Assembly (NCBI RefSeq): GCF_002845985.1
Contig: NZ_PDFK01000002.1
Coordinates: 496,001 to 560,000, forward strand
DNA from: Lysinibacillus fusiformis
GTDB taxonomy: Bacteria; Bacillota; Bacilli; Bacillales_A; Planococcaceae
Reading direction: 5' to 3'
DNA length: 64,000 nucleotides
The notes beneath the pieces are model-generated. The model searched no databases, was not told where the DNA came from, and worked only from the letters and a program-made list of their open reading frames with translations. Shown in pieces: positions 47,401-56,277 of this stretch. The position numbers and the translations under genes are program-made. The number at the start of each line of letters is the position of its first letter. Position 1 is the first letter of the stretch.

Positions 47401-47793
47401 TTCTACAGGCTGACTTTTCATCGTTGTTTTTCGACCAGTGCGTTTTGAACGATTTGCTAATAAATCACGAATCCCTGAAACCTCCACATCATAAACACTG
47501 GAGTCAACAATATGGTGGTTTAAATGCTTCGGTAAAGATAAATCACCAATCTGTCCATAATCATCATTACCCATTTGATCAAACATTTCTTTTTGTGGTG
47601 TGTAGGATGTCCCGCTTTCATCATCGTCAATCAATGGAAAACGGAAAGTCTTCTGCTTAGCCATCGGTACTTCATTTTGCGTATGTAGTTGCTCGGTCTG
47701 CTCTTCTTCGTAGCCATCATAATATTCTTCATACTCGTAATATTCATCTTCTTTATTTATAAATTTACTAATTTGTTTTTTAAACCAGTTCAC
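44497..47793 (-). CDS. sftA: SftA-type DNA translocase (FtsK/SpoIIIE family)
   Basis: 1098 residues from a GTG at 47793 with only a weak ribosome site. The N-terminus has no membrane helices, which separates SftA from SpoIIIE/FtsK. About 630 residues of acidic, low-complexity linker include a 12-residue ELESELERGLES repeat (about 532-575). Then comes the alpha/beta motor with Walker A GATGSGKSVC (about 778), Walker B LMLIDPKMVEL, and a C-terminal winged-helix gamma domain that reads DNA polarity (last ~65 residues). SftA clears the chromosome from the closing septum. Longer than the 952 residues of B. subtilis SftA because of the linker. Confidence 0.93.
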   Translation of the reverse strand: MNWFKKQISKFINKEDEYYEYEEYYDGYEEEQTEQLHTQNEVPMAKQKTFRFPLIDDDESGTSYTPQKEMFDQMGNDDYGQIGDLSLPKHLNHHIVDSSVYDVEVSGIRDLLANRSKRTGRKTTMKSQPVEQQYRSRASLVFRDAQHETVNVKSASAPASVSKEKKQWKEQKVESILPENRKRFVPTDVPSPVYGFAKPSPIKELLDKRKEEYEEQETSVHDTEMVTVTNSIKETTTNEANENILEEKEPASIGQMVEVEQHEIIEPDELPLANEPIHFDDDVSVEANGEQESMLSNMAIPQTTSFAMAFEDQVKEAVLQDQTVQQLSADQSEIHVKEMIVEQVQIENSTIHIGEVTVVQPSKDDPLLVDDQSVDTVQKEETSRIPFNVLMLKTDKEKWRIQQQMKKAQPLHVESTQKAMENEPVDVAVAYEEEESCSLDSVVIIDRPQPADSLTEEDLVESMTEHMPLQDELASHQYAKDDTRNATTPHSSEDNVAVITMTPVTTMSGVLTQERTEIEKAANDEISATTEPELESELERGLESELESELERGLESELESELERGLESELESELEPDLELEPEPELTTNTDEISEIVAYGPVQSVDKQEEPPVFEVEAQEAEKPAKPVHVYQKPTDEYLEPPEEKTQDTDWMEQQGDTLVEALSYFQVSAQIESIMQGPAVTQFEITVSHGTKVSKIRNLADDLKLALAAKDIRIQAPIPGKSSIGIEIPNRVSRAVRLSEVTNSASFLESDSPLEAALGLDLTGKPVTLDLRKMPHGLIAGATGSGKSVCINSILVSLLYKAAPHELKLMLIDPKMVELAPFNHIPHLVSPVITDVKAATAALKWAVEEMERRYQLFAHAGARDITRYNAIADKNNEHSLKLPYILIVIDELADLMMMSPADVEEAICRIAQKARACGIHLIVATQRPSVDVITGLIKSNIPTRIAFAVSSQIDSRTILDGQGAERLLGRGDMLYLGNGMSAPVRLQGTFVTDDEIEAIIEHVREQGEPDYIFDQEELLKKTEVSAEQDDLFEDVCRFVYEQGGASTSLIQRKYHIGYNRAARLIDMLESHGFVSEARGSKPRESYITEEDLITMFE
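46069..46199. repeat. 3.6 perfect copies of a 36-bp repeat within sftA
   Basis: Three identical 36-base units (46069, 46105, 46141) plus 22-23 bases of a fourth, encoding a 12-residue Glu/Leu/Ser unit. Perfect identity, including synonymous positions, points to recent expansion; copy changes keep the frame. Confidence 0.95.
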
Positions 47794-47925
47794 TTCGTTT
47801 CACTCATTTCTCTTACACTTCATTTATAGCATTGGCTTGATTCATATAATTAATAGCTCAATGTCTATATCAAAAAGCATACCATAAAAACGCTCTTGAA
47901 ACTTGCATTTAGAGGCTCATTCTAA

Positions 47926-47972
47926 ACAAAAAAATCGTTACGCTACTAGCATATTAGTAACATAACGATTTA
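47926..47972 (-). terminator. Terminator after ytpR
   Basis: AAATCGTTA and TAACGATTT, with inner TACTA/TAGTA pairing, form a long stem followed by seven T on the minus strand, about 80 bases past ytpR. Confidence 0.85.
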
Positions 47973-48054
47973 GGGCATTTCACCTTGATACAAGGAATAA
48001 TATCATGATAAAACATTTACATTTTAATAAATTCCTTTTCAAATAAAGGCATTT

Positions 48055-48669
48055 CTATTTAGTTGGTGTTTCAAAAGCACTACCAATAGTGGCATCTCCC
48101 GGTAATACTAAAATTCCTTTTTCAGAAGGAGCGTTAGGAATGGCTAATTCACGAGCTGAGCAAAGCATGCCGTAAGACTCAACACCACGTAAATTTCCTG
48201 CTTTAATGAGCATACCTGAAGGCATTACTGCACCAATTTTTGCAACAACTACCTTCTGACCTGCTTCTACATTAGGAGCACCACAAACAATTTGCAATGT
48301 CTCATCGCCTACATTTACGGAACAGATACTTAATTTATCAGCGTTCGGATGCTTGTCCTTTGTTTCCACATAACCCACCACAAATTTTGGAGAAAAGTCA
48401 ACATCAAGGTTGATTGTAGCTCCATTTTTCTCGATGGCTGCAGTTAGTTGTGCTACTAGTTCTGGTGTCACTTCCACTAAGCCTCTTGCATCTGTTTGGA
48501 TGTAGCTGCTTGCATTAAATAAATTAAACGCCTTTATTTCTCCTGTTTGTGCTTCTTTTAAAATAGCGATATCTCCAGCTCGTTCTACTACTGTTTTCAC
48601 AATAGACTCAGTTGCTAATTGAACTAGTAAGACATCTCCTACATGCTCTTTGTTGTAAAATACGTTCAT
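48055..48669 (-). CDS. ytpR: YtpR-family tRNA-binding-domain protein
   Basis: 204 residues. A short N-terminal domain precedes an OB-fold tRNA-binding domain (about 90-200) like that of PheT and the EMAP family: VGYVETKDKHPNADKLSICSVNVG, IVCGAPNVEAGQKVVVA and GVESYGMLCSARELAI. It is a free-standing relative of the PheRS beta-chain N-terminus; physiological partner unknown. Its ATG overlaps the ytpQ stop (ATGA). Confidence 0.92.
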   Translation of the reverse strand: MNVFYNKEHVGDVLLVQLATESIVKTVVERAGDIAILKEAQTGEIKAFNLFNASSYIQTDARGLVEVTPELVAQLTAAIEKNGATINLDVDFSPKFVVGYVETKDKHPNADKLSICSVNVGDETLQIVCGAPNVEAGQKVVVAKIGAVMPSGMLIKAGNLRGVESYGMLCSARELAIPNAPSEKGILVLPGDATIGSAFETPTK

Positions 48670-49490
48670 TGTTTTTCTTGCTCCTTTTTCACTCTGTTTT
48701 TGGCTAAAATAAAGATTGGTTCTAGTTCCCCATCTTCATAAATAAAAGATAATGATGTGATCGGTACTATACCGACAGTAAAGAAATGCATCGTCATCTG
48801 TGCTAATACATCATACCCTGTTTCATTGCGAATATCACCTATAATTAACACATCTTGATGTGGCACAGACAATGTCATATCGCCTTCCACCAGTGCTCGC
48901 ATGTCTGTCAAAAAACTCTCATTTAAAATACGGCTAGCATCGTAGCCATCATTCACATTGACAAAATAAAATAGATTACCTGCTACCTCATCTTTTTTAT
49001 ATGCGGTTGGTAATTGCTTTACTGAAAAGCGTGCCATTTCTCGAATTTGCTCTACCGTTAATTGTAATGCTTCTAGCATGGATTCATCAATAAAACGATA
49101 GGTTTTACCCAAATCGAGCGCATAAAAAATACGTGTCTCCGCTGTATGCTCAGTTGTAATAAACGCATGTCCTTCTTTAGATGCTTGGGGATAAGAAGTC
49201 GCACGTATAATAGGATAAATTTGTGTAGTCGTTTGAAAGCCTTGTTCTTTTTCTTGCTCCATCGCATTAAAAGTCTGCTCAATCGTATAGACAACTTCCT
49301 CAATCGCTGCCTCTTGCTTATCATTGTATTTTGCTAAGATACCAGGTAATGAGAGCTCCATTCCTTTGTCAATCGTCTTATGATTCAATCGTAATTTATC
49401 ATGCTTTTTATCAAAATGAAATTCGTATTTCTCTTCATTCAATCGTTTTTTTAATAGCTCTATCAGTTGTTCTGATTTCAATTGCTTCAT
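48666..49490 (-). CDS. ytpQ: DUF1444 protein YtpQ
   Basis: 274 residues from the ATG at 49490; a GTG three codons earlier is too close to the ribosome site AGGATG. Uniform alpha/beta protein of the DUF1444 family (B. subtilis YtpQ, 268 residues), with no signal peptide or membrane helix. Function unknown. Translationally coupled to ytpR by a 4-base overlap. Confidence 0.85.
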   Translation of the reverse strand: MKQLKSEQLIELLKKRLNEEKYEFHFDKKHDKLRLNHKTIDKGMELSLPGILAKYNDKQEAAIEEVVYTIEQTFNAMEQEKEQGFQTTTQIYPIIRATSYPQASKEGHAFITTEHTAETRIFYALDLGKTYRFIDESMLEALQLTVEQIREMARFSVKQLPTAYKKDEVAGNLFYFVNVNDGYDASRILNESFLTDMRALVEGDMTLSVPHQDVLIIGDIRNETGYDVLAQMTMHFFTVGIVPITSLSFIYEDGELEPIFILAKNRVKKEQEKQ

Positions 49491-49507
49491 TTCTCTCACA
49501 TCCTGAC

Positions 49508-49542
49508 TTCAAAATGAAACGGCTCACATGTTTGTGAACCGT
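49508..49542 (-). terminator. Terminator after the lipoprotein gene
   Basis: ACGGTTCACA and TGTGAGCCGT pair on the minus strand (one G-U) around a 4-base loop, followed by TTCATTTTG. Confidence 0.75.
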
Positions 49543-49560
49543 CTGTTCAATCCAATCTAT

Positions 49561-50079
49561 TTACTTCATTTTAACCGAATGTACAATTTTCGTCATCTCA
49601 CGCAAATTAGTTTCAATATGTTTGGTCTGAGAAATCGTTGTCATTTTCACGCCGCCGCTACTAACAATGAGCTCCATCTCATTTTTATCTTCCGTCTTTA
49701 GAACCGCAGTGAAGCCAAAACGACCATTCTTGTCATAAGTTAACTCTTCGATAATTTTGTCCGCTTCATTTTCTTTTAAAAGATTATAATAAAGTTTACT
49801 GTCTTGTGCTTCTTCATCATTAATAAAAAGAATATAGCTTTCTTTTCCTTTTGAAATCACAATATTATAAGCATCTGAACTGTCTTCAACTTTAAAGTTT
49901 GAAGGTAAGTATAATTTGATATCTCCAATTTTCTCCGTATGTTCTTCTGGCTCTTCAGCAAAAACCGTCTCCGTTAATTGGAGCCCATTCGCAATTTGGT
50001 CATCAATCGATTGATTACAGCCAGAAAGGACCAGAAGTAAAAGCATCAGGCCGATAGTTTTTAGCCAGGTAAACGACAT
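49561..50079 (-). CDS. Predicted lipoprotein
   Basis: 172 residues. Signal peptide with hydrophobic core (residues 9-18) and lipobox LSGC, giving lipidation at C21. The mature part has an acidic start (EEPEEHTEKIGDIKLYLPSNF) and an alpha/beta body without cysteines. No family recognised. It lies between ytpQ and the DUF84 gene, where B. subtilis has different small genes (ytpP, ytoQ). It is surface-exposed; function unknown. Confidence 0.8.
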   Translation of the reverse strand: MSFTWLKTIGLMLLLLVLSGCNQSIDDQIANGLQLTETVFAEEPEEHTEKIGDIKLYLPSNFKVEDSSDAYNIVISKGKESYILFINDEEAQDSKLYYNLLKENEADKIIEELTYDKNGRFGFTAVLKTEDKNEMELIVSSGGVKMTTISQTKHIETNLREMTKIVHSVKMK

Positions 50080-50173
50080 GTTCCTCTTCCTTTCTCTGCT
50101 AACTTTTTTCTATTTTAAAAAAATTATTCATCAGATGCAACCTAACTGCATGCTGAATACTAATTCTATTTAA

Positions 50174-50695
50174 CTATTTTTGTGAAAATGCGAACAAATA
50201 TTGACCAACCAATAGTGATACAATATGCTCAAACATCATCTGTCGACTCACCAAACCTTGCGTAAAAATACCTACAGCACCTGCACCTTGACGAATATCT
50301 CGACGTTTTGTGTATTGCTCCATAATAGGGCCAAGTTCTCCACCACCTCTTATTTCCTGGGCAATTTCTTTTGGTAATATAATTTGTGCACCAGCAGCTG
50401 TGAAAATTGTTCCATCAGAAACTGTTAATGCACCCCAATTACAAACATACATTTCATCATCTATTTCAGTTACGCCACCCTCTAAGCCAAATGCGAATTG
50501 TGCACCTGTTGTGTTCATGGCGTTTTTTGCACGATTAATCGCCCCTAGTCTCGTTTCTTCATTACTTATTGGTTGATCTGACACTTCAGAAGCAGCTTTC
50601 ACATGCGTAAAGATGGCATCTTCAAAATATTGTCGAGCAATTACTTCAACTGCCTCTGTCTTCGCTTTATTCATTGTCCCAATGGCTATATTCAT
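50174..50695 (-). CDS. DUF84 inosine/xanthosine triphosphatase-like protein
   Basis: 173 residues. Matches the YjjX/DUF84 family: start IAIGTMNKAKTEAV (phosphate contacts), SNEETRLGAINRAKNA, and FGLEGGV, which reads like the family's active-site loop. Homologues hydrolyse non-canonical ITP/XTP and so clean the nucleotide pool. Lies between ytoP and the lipoprotein gene in the same direction. Confidence 0.85.
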   Translation of the reverse strand: MNIAIGTMNKAKTEAVEVIARQYFEDAIFTHVKAASEVSDQPISNEETRLGAINRAKNAMNTTGAQFAFGLEGGVTEIDDEMYVCNWGALTVSDGTIFTAAGAQIILPKEIAQEIRGGGELGPIMEQYTKRRDIRQGAGAVGIFTQGLVSRQMMFEHIVSLLVGQYLFAFSQK

Positions 50696-50715
50696 CTAAT
50701 CCCCACTTTCTTTCC

Positions 50716-50745
50716 ATAGAAAAAGATGCCTCTAAAAGGCATCTT
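50716..50745 (-). terminator. Terminator after ytoP
   Basis: AAGATGCCT and AGGCATCTT form a 9-bp stem with a 5-base loop and TTTTC tail on the minus strand. Confidence 0.85.
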
Positions 50746-50754
50746 GTTAACTTC

Positions 50755-51831
50755 TTATACATTAGCGCGAATTGTCTCTAATGTCGAACGATCTGCTTTT
50801 TTCACTAATTCAACAATTAATGCCTTGGCAGCTGCGTAATCATCAATATGAATAATGGACGCTGACGTGTGAATATAGCGTGAGCAAACACCAATAACAG
50901 CGCTTGGAACACCATCATTTGCTGTATGTACTCGCCCTGCGTCAGTTCCTCCCTGAGATACAAAGTACTGGTAAGGAATATGATTTGATTCGGCAGTATC
51001 TAAAATAAATTCTCGCATACCACGATGTGTGACCATTGTGCGGTCTAAAATACGAAGTAATGTACCTTTGCCAAGCTGTCCAAATTGATTTTTTTCTCCC
51101 GACGTATCGTTGGCAGGAGAAGCATCTAATGCGAAGAATAAATCTGGTTTAATCATATTTGCTGATACTTGAGCACCACGTAAACCTACTTCCTCCATAA
51201 CATTTGCGCCTGAATATAAATGCGATCCTAGTTTTTCATTTTGTACTTCTTTCATTAACTCAATCGCTAGACCACAGCCATAACGGTTATCCCAAGCCTT
51301 AGCCATAATTTTTTTCGGATTGGCCATTGGTGTAAATGGACAAATAGGAATGATAGATTGTCCTGGTCGAACACCCATACCCATTGCATCTTCTTTGTTG
51401 TCAGCGCCAACATCGATAAGCATATTTTTTATATCCATCGGCTTAGCACGTTCCGCATCTGTTAATAAATGCGGTGGAATAGATGAAACAACGCCAGGTA
51501 TTGCGCCATTTTTTGTATAAACTTCTACACGCTGTGCAAGCATAACCTGGTTCCACCAGCCACCTAATGTTTGGAAACGGATCATGCCATTATCTGTAAT
51601 AGAAGTAACCATAAATGCTACTTCATCCATATGTCCAGCAACCAACACTTTCGGCGCGTCAGCAACCTCACTGCGCTTGACACCAAAGATGCCCCCTAAA
51701 TTATCTTGAACGATTTCATCCGAGTATTTTTCTAACTCAGAACGCATGAACGCACGTACAGCATGTTCATTCCCCGGAGCGCCTGGTAGTTCTGTTAATG
51801 TTTTAAATAATTGTAATGTTTCCTCATTCAT
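50755..51831 (-). CDS. ytoP: M42-family metallo-aminopeptidase
   Basis: 358 residues. Glutamyl/lysyl-aminopeptidase family with two metals; visible ligand motifs are GHMDEVAF (about 67-74), [20 protein letters not shown] (catalytic Glu and ligand Glu), [11 protein letters not shown] and, near the C-terminus, [16 protein letters not shown] (His). Such enzymes form large tetrahedral dodecamers that trim short peptides in the cytoplasm. Position matches B. subtilis ytoP. Confidence 0.92.
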   Translation of the reverse strand: MNEETLQLFKTLTELPGAPGNEHAVRAFMRSELEKYSDEIVQDNLGGIFGVKRSEVADAPKVLVAGHMDEVAFMVTSITDNGMIRFQTLGGWWNQVMLAQRVEVYTKNGAIPGVVSSIPPHLLTDAERAKPMDIKNMLIDVGADNKEDAMGMGVRPGQSIIPICPFTPMANPKKIMAKAWDNRYGCGLAIELMKEVQNEKLGSHLYSGANVMEEVGLRGAQVSANMIKPDLFFALDASPANDTSGEKNQFGQLGKGTLLRILDRTMVTHRGMREFILDTAESNHIPYQYFVSQGGTDAGRVHTANDGVPSAVIGVCSRYIHTSASIIHIDDYAAAKALIVELVKKADRSTLETIRANV

Positions 51832-51996
51832 GATGACTCTCTCCCCACGAAGTAGAATATTCTTCCTTGCCTATTGTAACACATTTATTTCCGAATTCGA
51901 AATATTGATACATTTCCTAAAACTGTTAAAGTGTGAACGTGCATTCACTCCATAGGCTATGCTAAAATATAGGTATAGAAAAAGGAGGAAAGATGT

Positions 51997-52311
51997 ATGA
52001 AATTACGTGATTTTTTAATTGGTGTTGCAACTGGCTTAGCTGCCGCAGTCATTATTAAAGAAGCTAGTGAAAAAGTTTCTCCGTTCGTACCTGCAGGACA
52101 AGTACTTGAAAACATAAAAAGAGAGTTTAAAAAGGATGCACCGATTGACGGTTCTTGGATTTTTATGAAAACAGAAGATTTCACAAACGGTATTATGACT
52201 ATCCCAGTATATCGCGGAGGAATCTCTCGTATGAATGAAGGGGAAATGCAGACTTTCGAGTTTGCTGCCGACGCACGCTCTGGTGTTGTCGTGGAACTAA
52301 CAGAAGTTTAA
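51997..52311 (+). CDS. ytzB: Small membrane-anchored protein YtzB-like
   Basis: 104 residues. N-terminal segment FLIGVATGLAAAVIIKEAS resembles a YtxH-like membrane helix. The rest (about 40-104) is a PepSY-like alpha/beta unit, with YRGGISRMNEGEMQTFEFAAD. Ribosome site AAGGAGGAAAG precedes the ATG. It is divergent from ytoP, as ytzB is in B. subtilis, where the product has the same length. Function unknown. Confidence 0.8.
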   Translation: MKLRDFLIGVATGLAAAVIIKEASEKVSPFVPAGQVLENIKREFKKDAPIDGSWIFMKTEDFTNGIMTIPVYRGGISRMNEGEMQTFEFAADARSGVVVELTEV

Positions 52312-52323
52312 TCATGTATAGAC

Positions 52324-52363
52324 AATAAGAAGCCATCTCCAATGAATGAGATGGCTTCTTATT
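52324..52363. terminator. Bidirectional terminator between ytzB and the ATP-grasp gene
   Basis: AATAAGAAGCCATCTC and GAGATGGCTTCTTATT form a perfect 16-bp stem with an 8-base loop; convergent genes on both sides. Confidence 0.9.
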
Positions 52364-52364
52364 G

Positions 52365-53591
52365 TTATTCGGATAAACCTTTATTATTAAAGTACTTTTT
52401 ATACTTACGATAATAATTCAAGTTATTGAGCGTTAACTTCACCCAACGCTTCGTATTCATATCCTCATTAAAGTAAAGAGAGTTTGTATATTTGCCCTCA
52501 CTAATTAATTTTTTTGCTTCTAGTTTAAGCTTTTCATTTGATGCATATTTGAATAATACGCCCTTAGGAATAATCATCCATAAATGTTTGTCCTGCACAT
52601 ATGTGACATCTTGCTCGATATTTAACATATGGTCATCAGCGACATACTTCATTAAATTATGACCACTTGCTGTTACATAGTAGCTAGAGCGACCATTACG
52701 TAAATTAATTTCAAATAGCTTATACTGCTTGTCTCGAATATCATATTTCATATCGAAATTTGCAAAGCCTGTATAACCGATATCCTCTAAGAAGAATCGT
52801 ACTTGATCCATTAATTCTTTATCATAGGTTGTAACGATGGCTGCATAACTTCCGATTCCTTCAGGAGAATGTTCTTCTAGAATAGGATTACCTAGACACA
52901 TCAGCTTTACTTTTCCATCTTTCCCTACGTAAGCATTTAACACACGCATATAAGAATCATCACCAGGAATAAATTCTTGGATAATCATAGTATCCTGATA
53001 TGTTGAGCTATAAATCGCTTTTAATATGGCCGTTTTTTCCGCATCATCATGCGCAACAAATACTTTTTTCTTACCTGGGAATTTACATGCCCAATATTCT
53101 ACAGAGTTTGAAGCTTTTAAAATAATAGGGTAATCAAATGGTGGTGTAAAGTTTTCATAGTTATCGGCTGTCACCGTTGTTGTACCTGGATATTTAAAAT
53201 TATATTGATCACACATTTTATAGAAGTTTTCTTTCAATAAAATTTCATCCATCAACGATTCATCGATGTACGGTACAGTAAAATGCTCTTGTAACGCTGG
53301 CTTATTTTTAATAATCAGCTTAGCATAATCGTCTCCACATGCTAAAAGCAATAGTTTTTTATCAGCATATTTTTTTGCAACTTCTGCAAGTGCAGGTGCA
53401 AAAACATCTTGTTCATTTAAACGGTCTATTTCTTGAAATTGTAGGATATGGCTATCTTGAGTCGCTGTTAAATGAGAACGTCCTAAGACAAGTGGTTTAA
53501 TACCATATGCTTCATAAAACGCGCGTGCCATACCATATGCATTCATATCTGATCCTAGTAAAACTGGTAAAAATGGTTGTTCAGTTGCCAT
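52365..53591 (-). CDS. ATP-grasp ligase, probable D-aspartate ligase of the cell-wall cross-bridge
   Basis: 408 residues. ATP-grasp carboxylate-amine ligase: N-terminal PVLLGSDMNAYGMARAF, YPIILKASNSVEYWACKF (ATP-binding lysine), MIIQEFIPGDDSYMRVLNAY, GFANFDMKYD and KLFEINLRNGRSSYYV (metal-binding Glu/Asn). From memory this closely resembles Enterococcus faecium D-aspartate ligase (Aslfm), which adds D-Asp to the lysine of UDP-MurNAc-pentapeptide. L. sphaericus peptidoglycan has an L-Lys-D-Asp bridge (A4alpha), so the role is plausible. It occupies the gap between ytzB and ytnP where B. subtilis, which uses meso-Dap, has no such gene. Alternative: another amino-acid ligase. Confidence 0.72.
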   Translation of the reverse strand: MATEQPFLPVLLGSDMNAYGMARAFYEAYGIKPLVLGRSHLTATQDSHILQFQEIDRLNEQDVFAPALAEVAKKYADKKLLLLACGDDYAKLIIKNKPALQEHFTVPYIDESLMDEILLKENFYKMCDQYNFKYPGTTTVTADNYENFTPPFDYPIILKASNSVEYWACKFPGKKKVFVAHDDAEKTAILKAIYSSTYQDTMIIQEFIPGDDSYMRVLNAYVGKDGKVKLMCLGNPILEEHSPEGIGSYAAIVTTYDKELMDQVRFFLEDIGYTGFANFDMKYDIRDKQYKLFEINLRNGRSSYYVTASGHNLMKYVADDHMLNIEQDVTYVQDKHLWMIIPKGVLFKYASNEKLKLEAKKLISEGKYTNSLYFNEDMNTKRWVKLTLNNLNYYRKYKKYFNNKGLSE

Positions 53592-53663
53592 GTTTATTTC
53601 AACTCTCTTTTGTATTTTAGTATCGTGTTAAGTGTATCATATTTTCTATCCTGTTCACGAACA

Positions 53664-53703
53664 AAAAAGCGAGGTAATTGACATTTTATATGTCAATTAC
53701 CTC
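53664..53703 (-). terminator. Terminator after ytnP
   Basis: GAGGTAATTGACAT and ATGTCAATTACCTC form a perfect 14-bp stem with a 5-base loop and, on the minus strand, GCTTTTTTG. Confidence 0.93.
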
Positions 53704-53720
53704 GGCCTTTGCTGGCGCTA

Positions 53721-54584
53721 TTAAAATGTAATAACAGCTTGTCTACTACGTTCAAGCTTATTGACAATTTCTTTGCCCGTTTCATCCCATTTAATCATAC
53801 GGTAATATGCATCGTGATAGAAAATAAAGCTATAGCTATTGGTAAGCGCCTCTTTTATAAGTCGCTCTTTGGCAAATACACTTGTCATTGGGTAATCATC
53901 ATACGCTAATACCCATAATGGATTCTGGTGAGCATGTGTTGGCATAATATCCGCCATATGCAATAATACTTCACCATTTTGCGTTAGCTTGATAACAGCA
54001 TGTCCCTCACTATGTCCACCTGTATGAATCATTTCGATCCCTGGTACCACTTCCAACGTATCTTCATAGGTTTCAACTAAGTGCTGCACTGGCTCCCAAT
54101 TCTCTTTCCAATACGTATTTTTAGAGCGGATATTAGGATTACGCATTTCATCCCATTCAATTTTCGTAACAAAAATTTTGGCATTCGGAAAAGTTGGTAC
54201 AAGTACATCCTCTTCCCATTGTGTTAAGCCACCAGCATGATCAAAATGTAAATGAGTCATTAACACTGCATCAATATCCGCTGTTGTTAACCCCAGTTCC
54301 TGTAAGCTTTCCGTTAATGAGGATTCCTCGGTTACACCAAAGTTTCGTAATTGTTTTTCGTTTAATTTATTAAAACCAACTCCTGTATCAATCAGGTAGT
54401 TTTTGCCCTCATATTGAATGAGAATGGGTTCTGTTGGTAATTCAATTTGATTTTTTTCATTGACTGGATATTTACGTGACCAAAGCGGCTTCGGTACAAC
54501 ACCAAACATTGCCCCGCCATCTAGGCACGTAACACCCCCGTTAAGCCATGTTAATGACATTTTGTGAAACTGTAACTGATCCAT
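53721..54584 (-). CDS. ytnP: Metallo-beta-lactamase-fold lactonase YtnP
   Basis: 287 residues. Metallo-beta-lactamase fold with the dinuclear zinc motif HLHFDH (111-116), a later His in HTGGHSEGH (about 187-195), and D/H ligands downstream. Family members open acyl-homoserine lactones; B. subtilis YtnP is reported to degrade signalling lactones of Streptomyces. Cytoplasmic, no signal peptide. Lies 11 bases downstream of trmB, so co-transcribed with it. Confidence 0.88.
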   Translation of the reverse strand: MDQLQFHKMSLTWLNGGVTCLDGGAMFGVVPKPLWSRKYPVNEKNQIELPTEPILIQYEGKNYLIDTGVGFNKLNEKQLRNFGVTEESSLTESLQELGLTTADIDAVLMTHLHFDHAGGLTQWEEDVLVPTFPNAKIFVTKIEWDEMRNPNIRSKNTYWKENWEPVQHLVETYEDTLEVVPGIEMIHTGGHSEGHAVIKLTQNGEVLLHMADIMPTHAHQNPLWVLAYDDYPMTSVFAKERLIKEALTNSYSFIFYHDAYYRMIKWDETGKEIVNKLERSRQAVITF

Positions 54585-54595
54585 CCATATTCCCC

Positions 54596-55246
54596 CTACA
54601 ATTTAATGATAAATTGTGATTCTAAGCGATAAATCGGCTGCCCTTTCGCAGAAAATTTCTCCTCATATTCCGTCATCACATTATCCTCTGGCATATTTGC
54701 ATGTAGGTCGAGAGATACATACTTTAGTAACATACCATATTCAGACATACTGATTAAAGAATACTCGAACAGACCACGGTTATCCGTTTTAAAATGGACT
54801 TCCCCATTATCCACTAAAATCGACTCATATAATTTCAAAAAACCCTCGTGCGTTAAACGTCTTTTTGCATGACGTGTTTTTGGCCAAGGATCTGAGAAAT
54901 TCAGGTATACACGTGATACATCATTTTTATCAAAGAATTTATATAAATCTGCGCCATTTACTTTTAGTAAGCGTAAATTCGCTGGAGATTTTGCCTCTAG
55001 CACTTTTTCTAGTGCACAAACAATCACACTATCATAAAGCTCAATGCCAATATAATTAATCGTTGGGTTTTGCAAAGCCATACCTGTAACAAATTGCCCT
55101 TTTCCAGAACCTACTTCAATATGGATAGGATTGTCATTTCCGAAAACAGACTGCCACTTACCTTTAAAGTCTTCAGGATTTGGAATAATCACCTCTGGGT
55201 GATCTGTAATCATTTCCTCTGCCCAAGGCTTATTTCTTAATCTCAA
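54596..55246 (-). CDS. trmB: tRNA (guanine-N7)-methyltransferase
   Basis: 216 residues. Methylates G46 of tRNA variable loops with SAM. Motifs: [15 protein letters not shown] (SAM loop, about 40-54), [11 protein letters not shown], and the family signature [19 protein letters not shown] (about 115-133). Upstream partner of ytnP, as in B. subtilis. Confidence 0.95.
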   Translation of the reverse strand: MRLRNKPWAEEMITDHPEVIIPNPEDFKGKWQSVFGNDNPIHIEVGSGKGQFVTGMALQNPTINYIGIELYDSVIVCALEKVLEAKSPANLRLLKVNGADLYKFFDKNDVSRVYLNFSDPWPKTRHAKRRLTHEGFLKLYESILVDNGEVHFKTDNRGLFEYSLISMSEYGMLLKYVSLDLHANMPEDNVMTEYEEKFSAKGQPIYRLESQFIIKL

Positions 55247-55341
55247 TGTTGTTCCTCATTTCTTTCTTGTGAAGTTATTGATGTTTTATAGTATAACGTA
55301 TTCCCCTACAATTCGCATGAAATTATTGCACAATGATATTT

Positions 55342-56274
55342 TTAGGCATCTTTAGCAATAACCTGCCATGCATTTTGCTGTACTGTACAGTGTATAGGGA
55401 TCCCTTGATTCACAACGCCCACGTAATTGCCATCCGTATGACAATCAACCTGATGAGCGCGTACACTCATATCAAAGTGTTGGCCCTGTAAAAAAGTAAT
55501 TTCCTTAAATTTTGTATGCTTTTCAAAAAAAACAGTGATAAAAACAAGTAATAATTTGATACGTGATATTCCATGGACAATCGTTATATCCACAAGGCCA
55601 TCATCTGCTTTTGCAGCTGGTGATATTTTCATGCCTCCCCCGAAATAAGGCTGATTACTCATCGCTACAAACCATGCCTGCTGGAATTGCCATTCTTGTT
55701 CACCTGAACGAATCGTTACATCAAAACGCTTAAAGCGAAATAACCCTCTCATAACAGCTACAGCATAGGAAAGCTTTCCTAACCCAATTTTATTGAGATA
55801 AAATTTAAGACGAGATGTATTAATTGATTTTGTCACATAGGCATCGAAGCCTATACCCGCATTATTAACGAAAATTTCATTCCATTTATCACCGAGCTGA
55901 ATAATTCCTGCATCCATCTGTGTATTGGCCATAGTGTTCCTTATATAGGCCTCTATTTGCCTCGCATGTTGAAAGCTTGGGAAAAAGCGGGCAAAATCAT
56001 TGCCAGAGCCTGCTCGAACGACACCTATAATGACGTATTTATTATGTACAACACCACTAACTACCTCATGGATGGTGCCATCACCACCAACAACGACAAG
56101 TAACATGTGTTCTTGCTGTTGCTGAGCCCATTGTTTGGCTATTTCCTTCCCATGTCCTTCATATTCCGTAAAAGCTACTTGATAGGTGATCGTTAGTTGC
56201 TGTTGCAGCTGAAGCCAAACCCTCTTGCCTTTCCCATTTCCTGCTGCCTCATTGACAATAAATAATACCTGCAT
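55342..56274 (-). CDS. ytlR: Diacylglycerol/sphingosine-kinase-family lipid kinase YtlR
   Basis: 310 residues. DAGK catalytic domain with VGGDGTIHEVVSG (nucleotide loop, GGDGT 63-67), GSGNDFARFF (about 91-100) and the later KADDGLVDI. Bacillus members of this group phosphorylate an unestablished lipid; the essential diacylglycerol kinase DagK is a separate paralogue. Three bases downstream of ytlQ, same operon. Confidence 0.88.
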   Translation of the reverse strand: MQVLFIVNEAAGNGKGKRVWLQLQQQLTITYQVAFTEYEGHGKEIAKQWAQQQQEHMLLVVVGGDGTIHEVVSGVVHNKYVIIGVVRAGSGNDFARFFPSFQHARQIEAYIRNTMANTQMDAGIIQLGDKWNEIFVNNAGIGFDAYVTKSINTSRLKFYLNKIGLGKLSYAVAVMRGLFRFKRFDVTIRSGEQEWQFQQAWFVAMSNQPYFGGGMKISPAAKADDGLVDITIVHGISRIKLLLVFITVFFEKHTKFKEITFLQGQHFDMSVRAHQVDCHTDGNYVGVVNQGIPIHCTVQQNAWQVIAKDA

Positions 56275-56277
56275 ATA

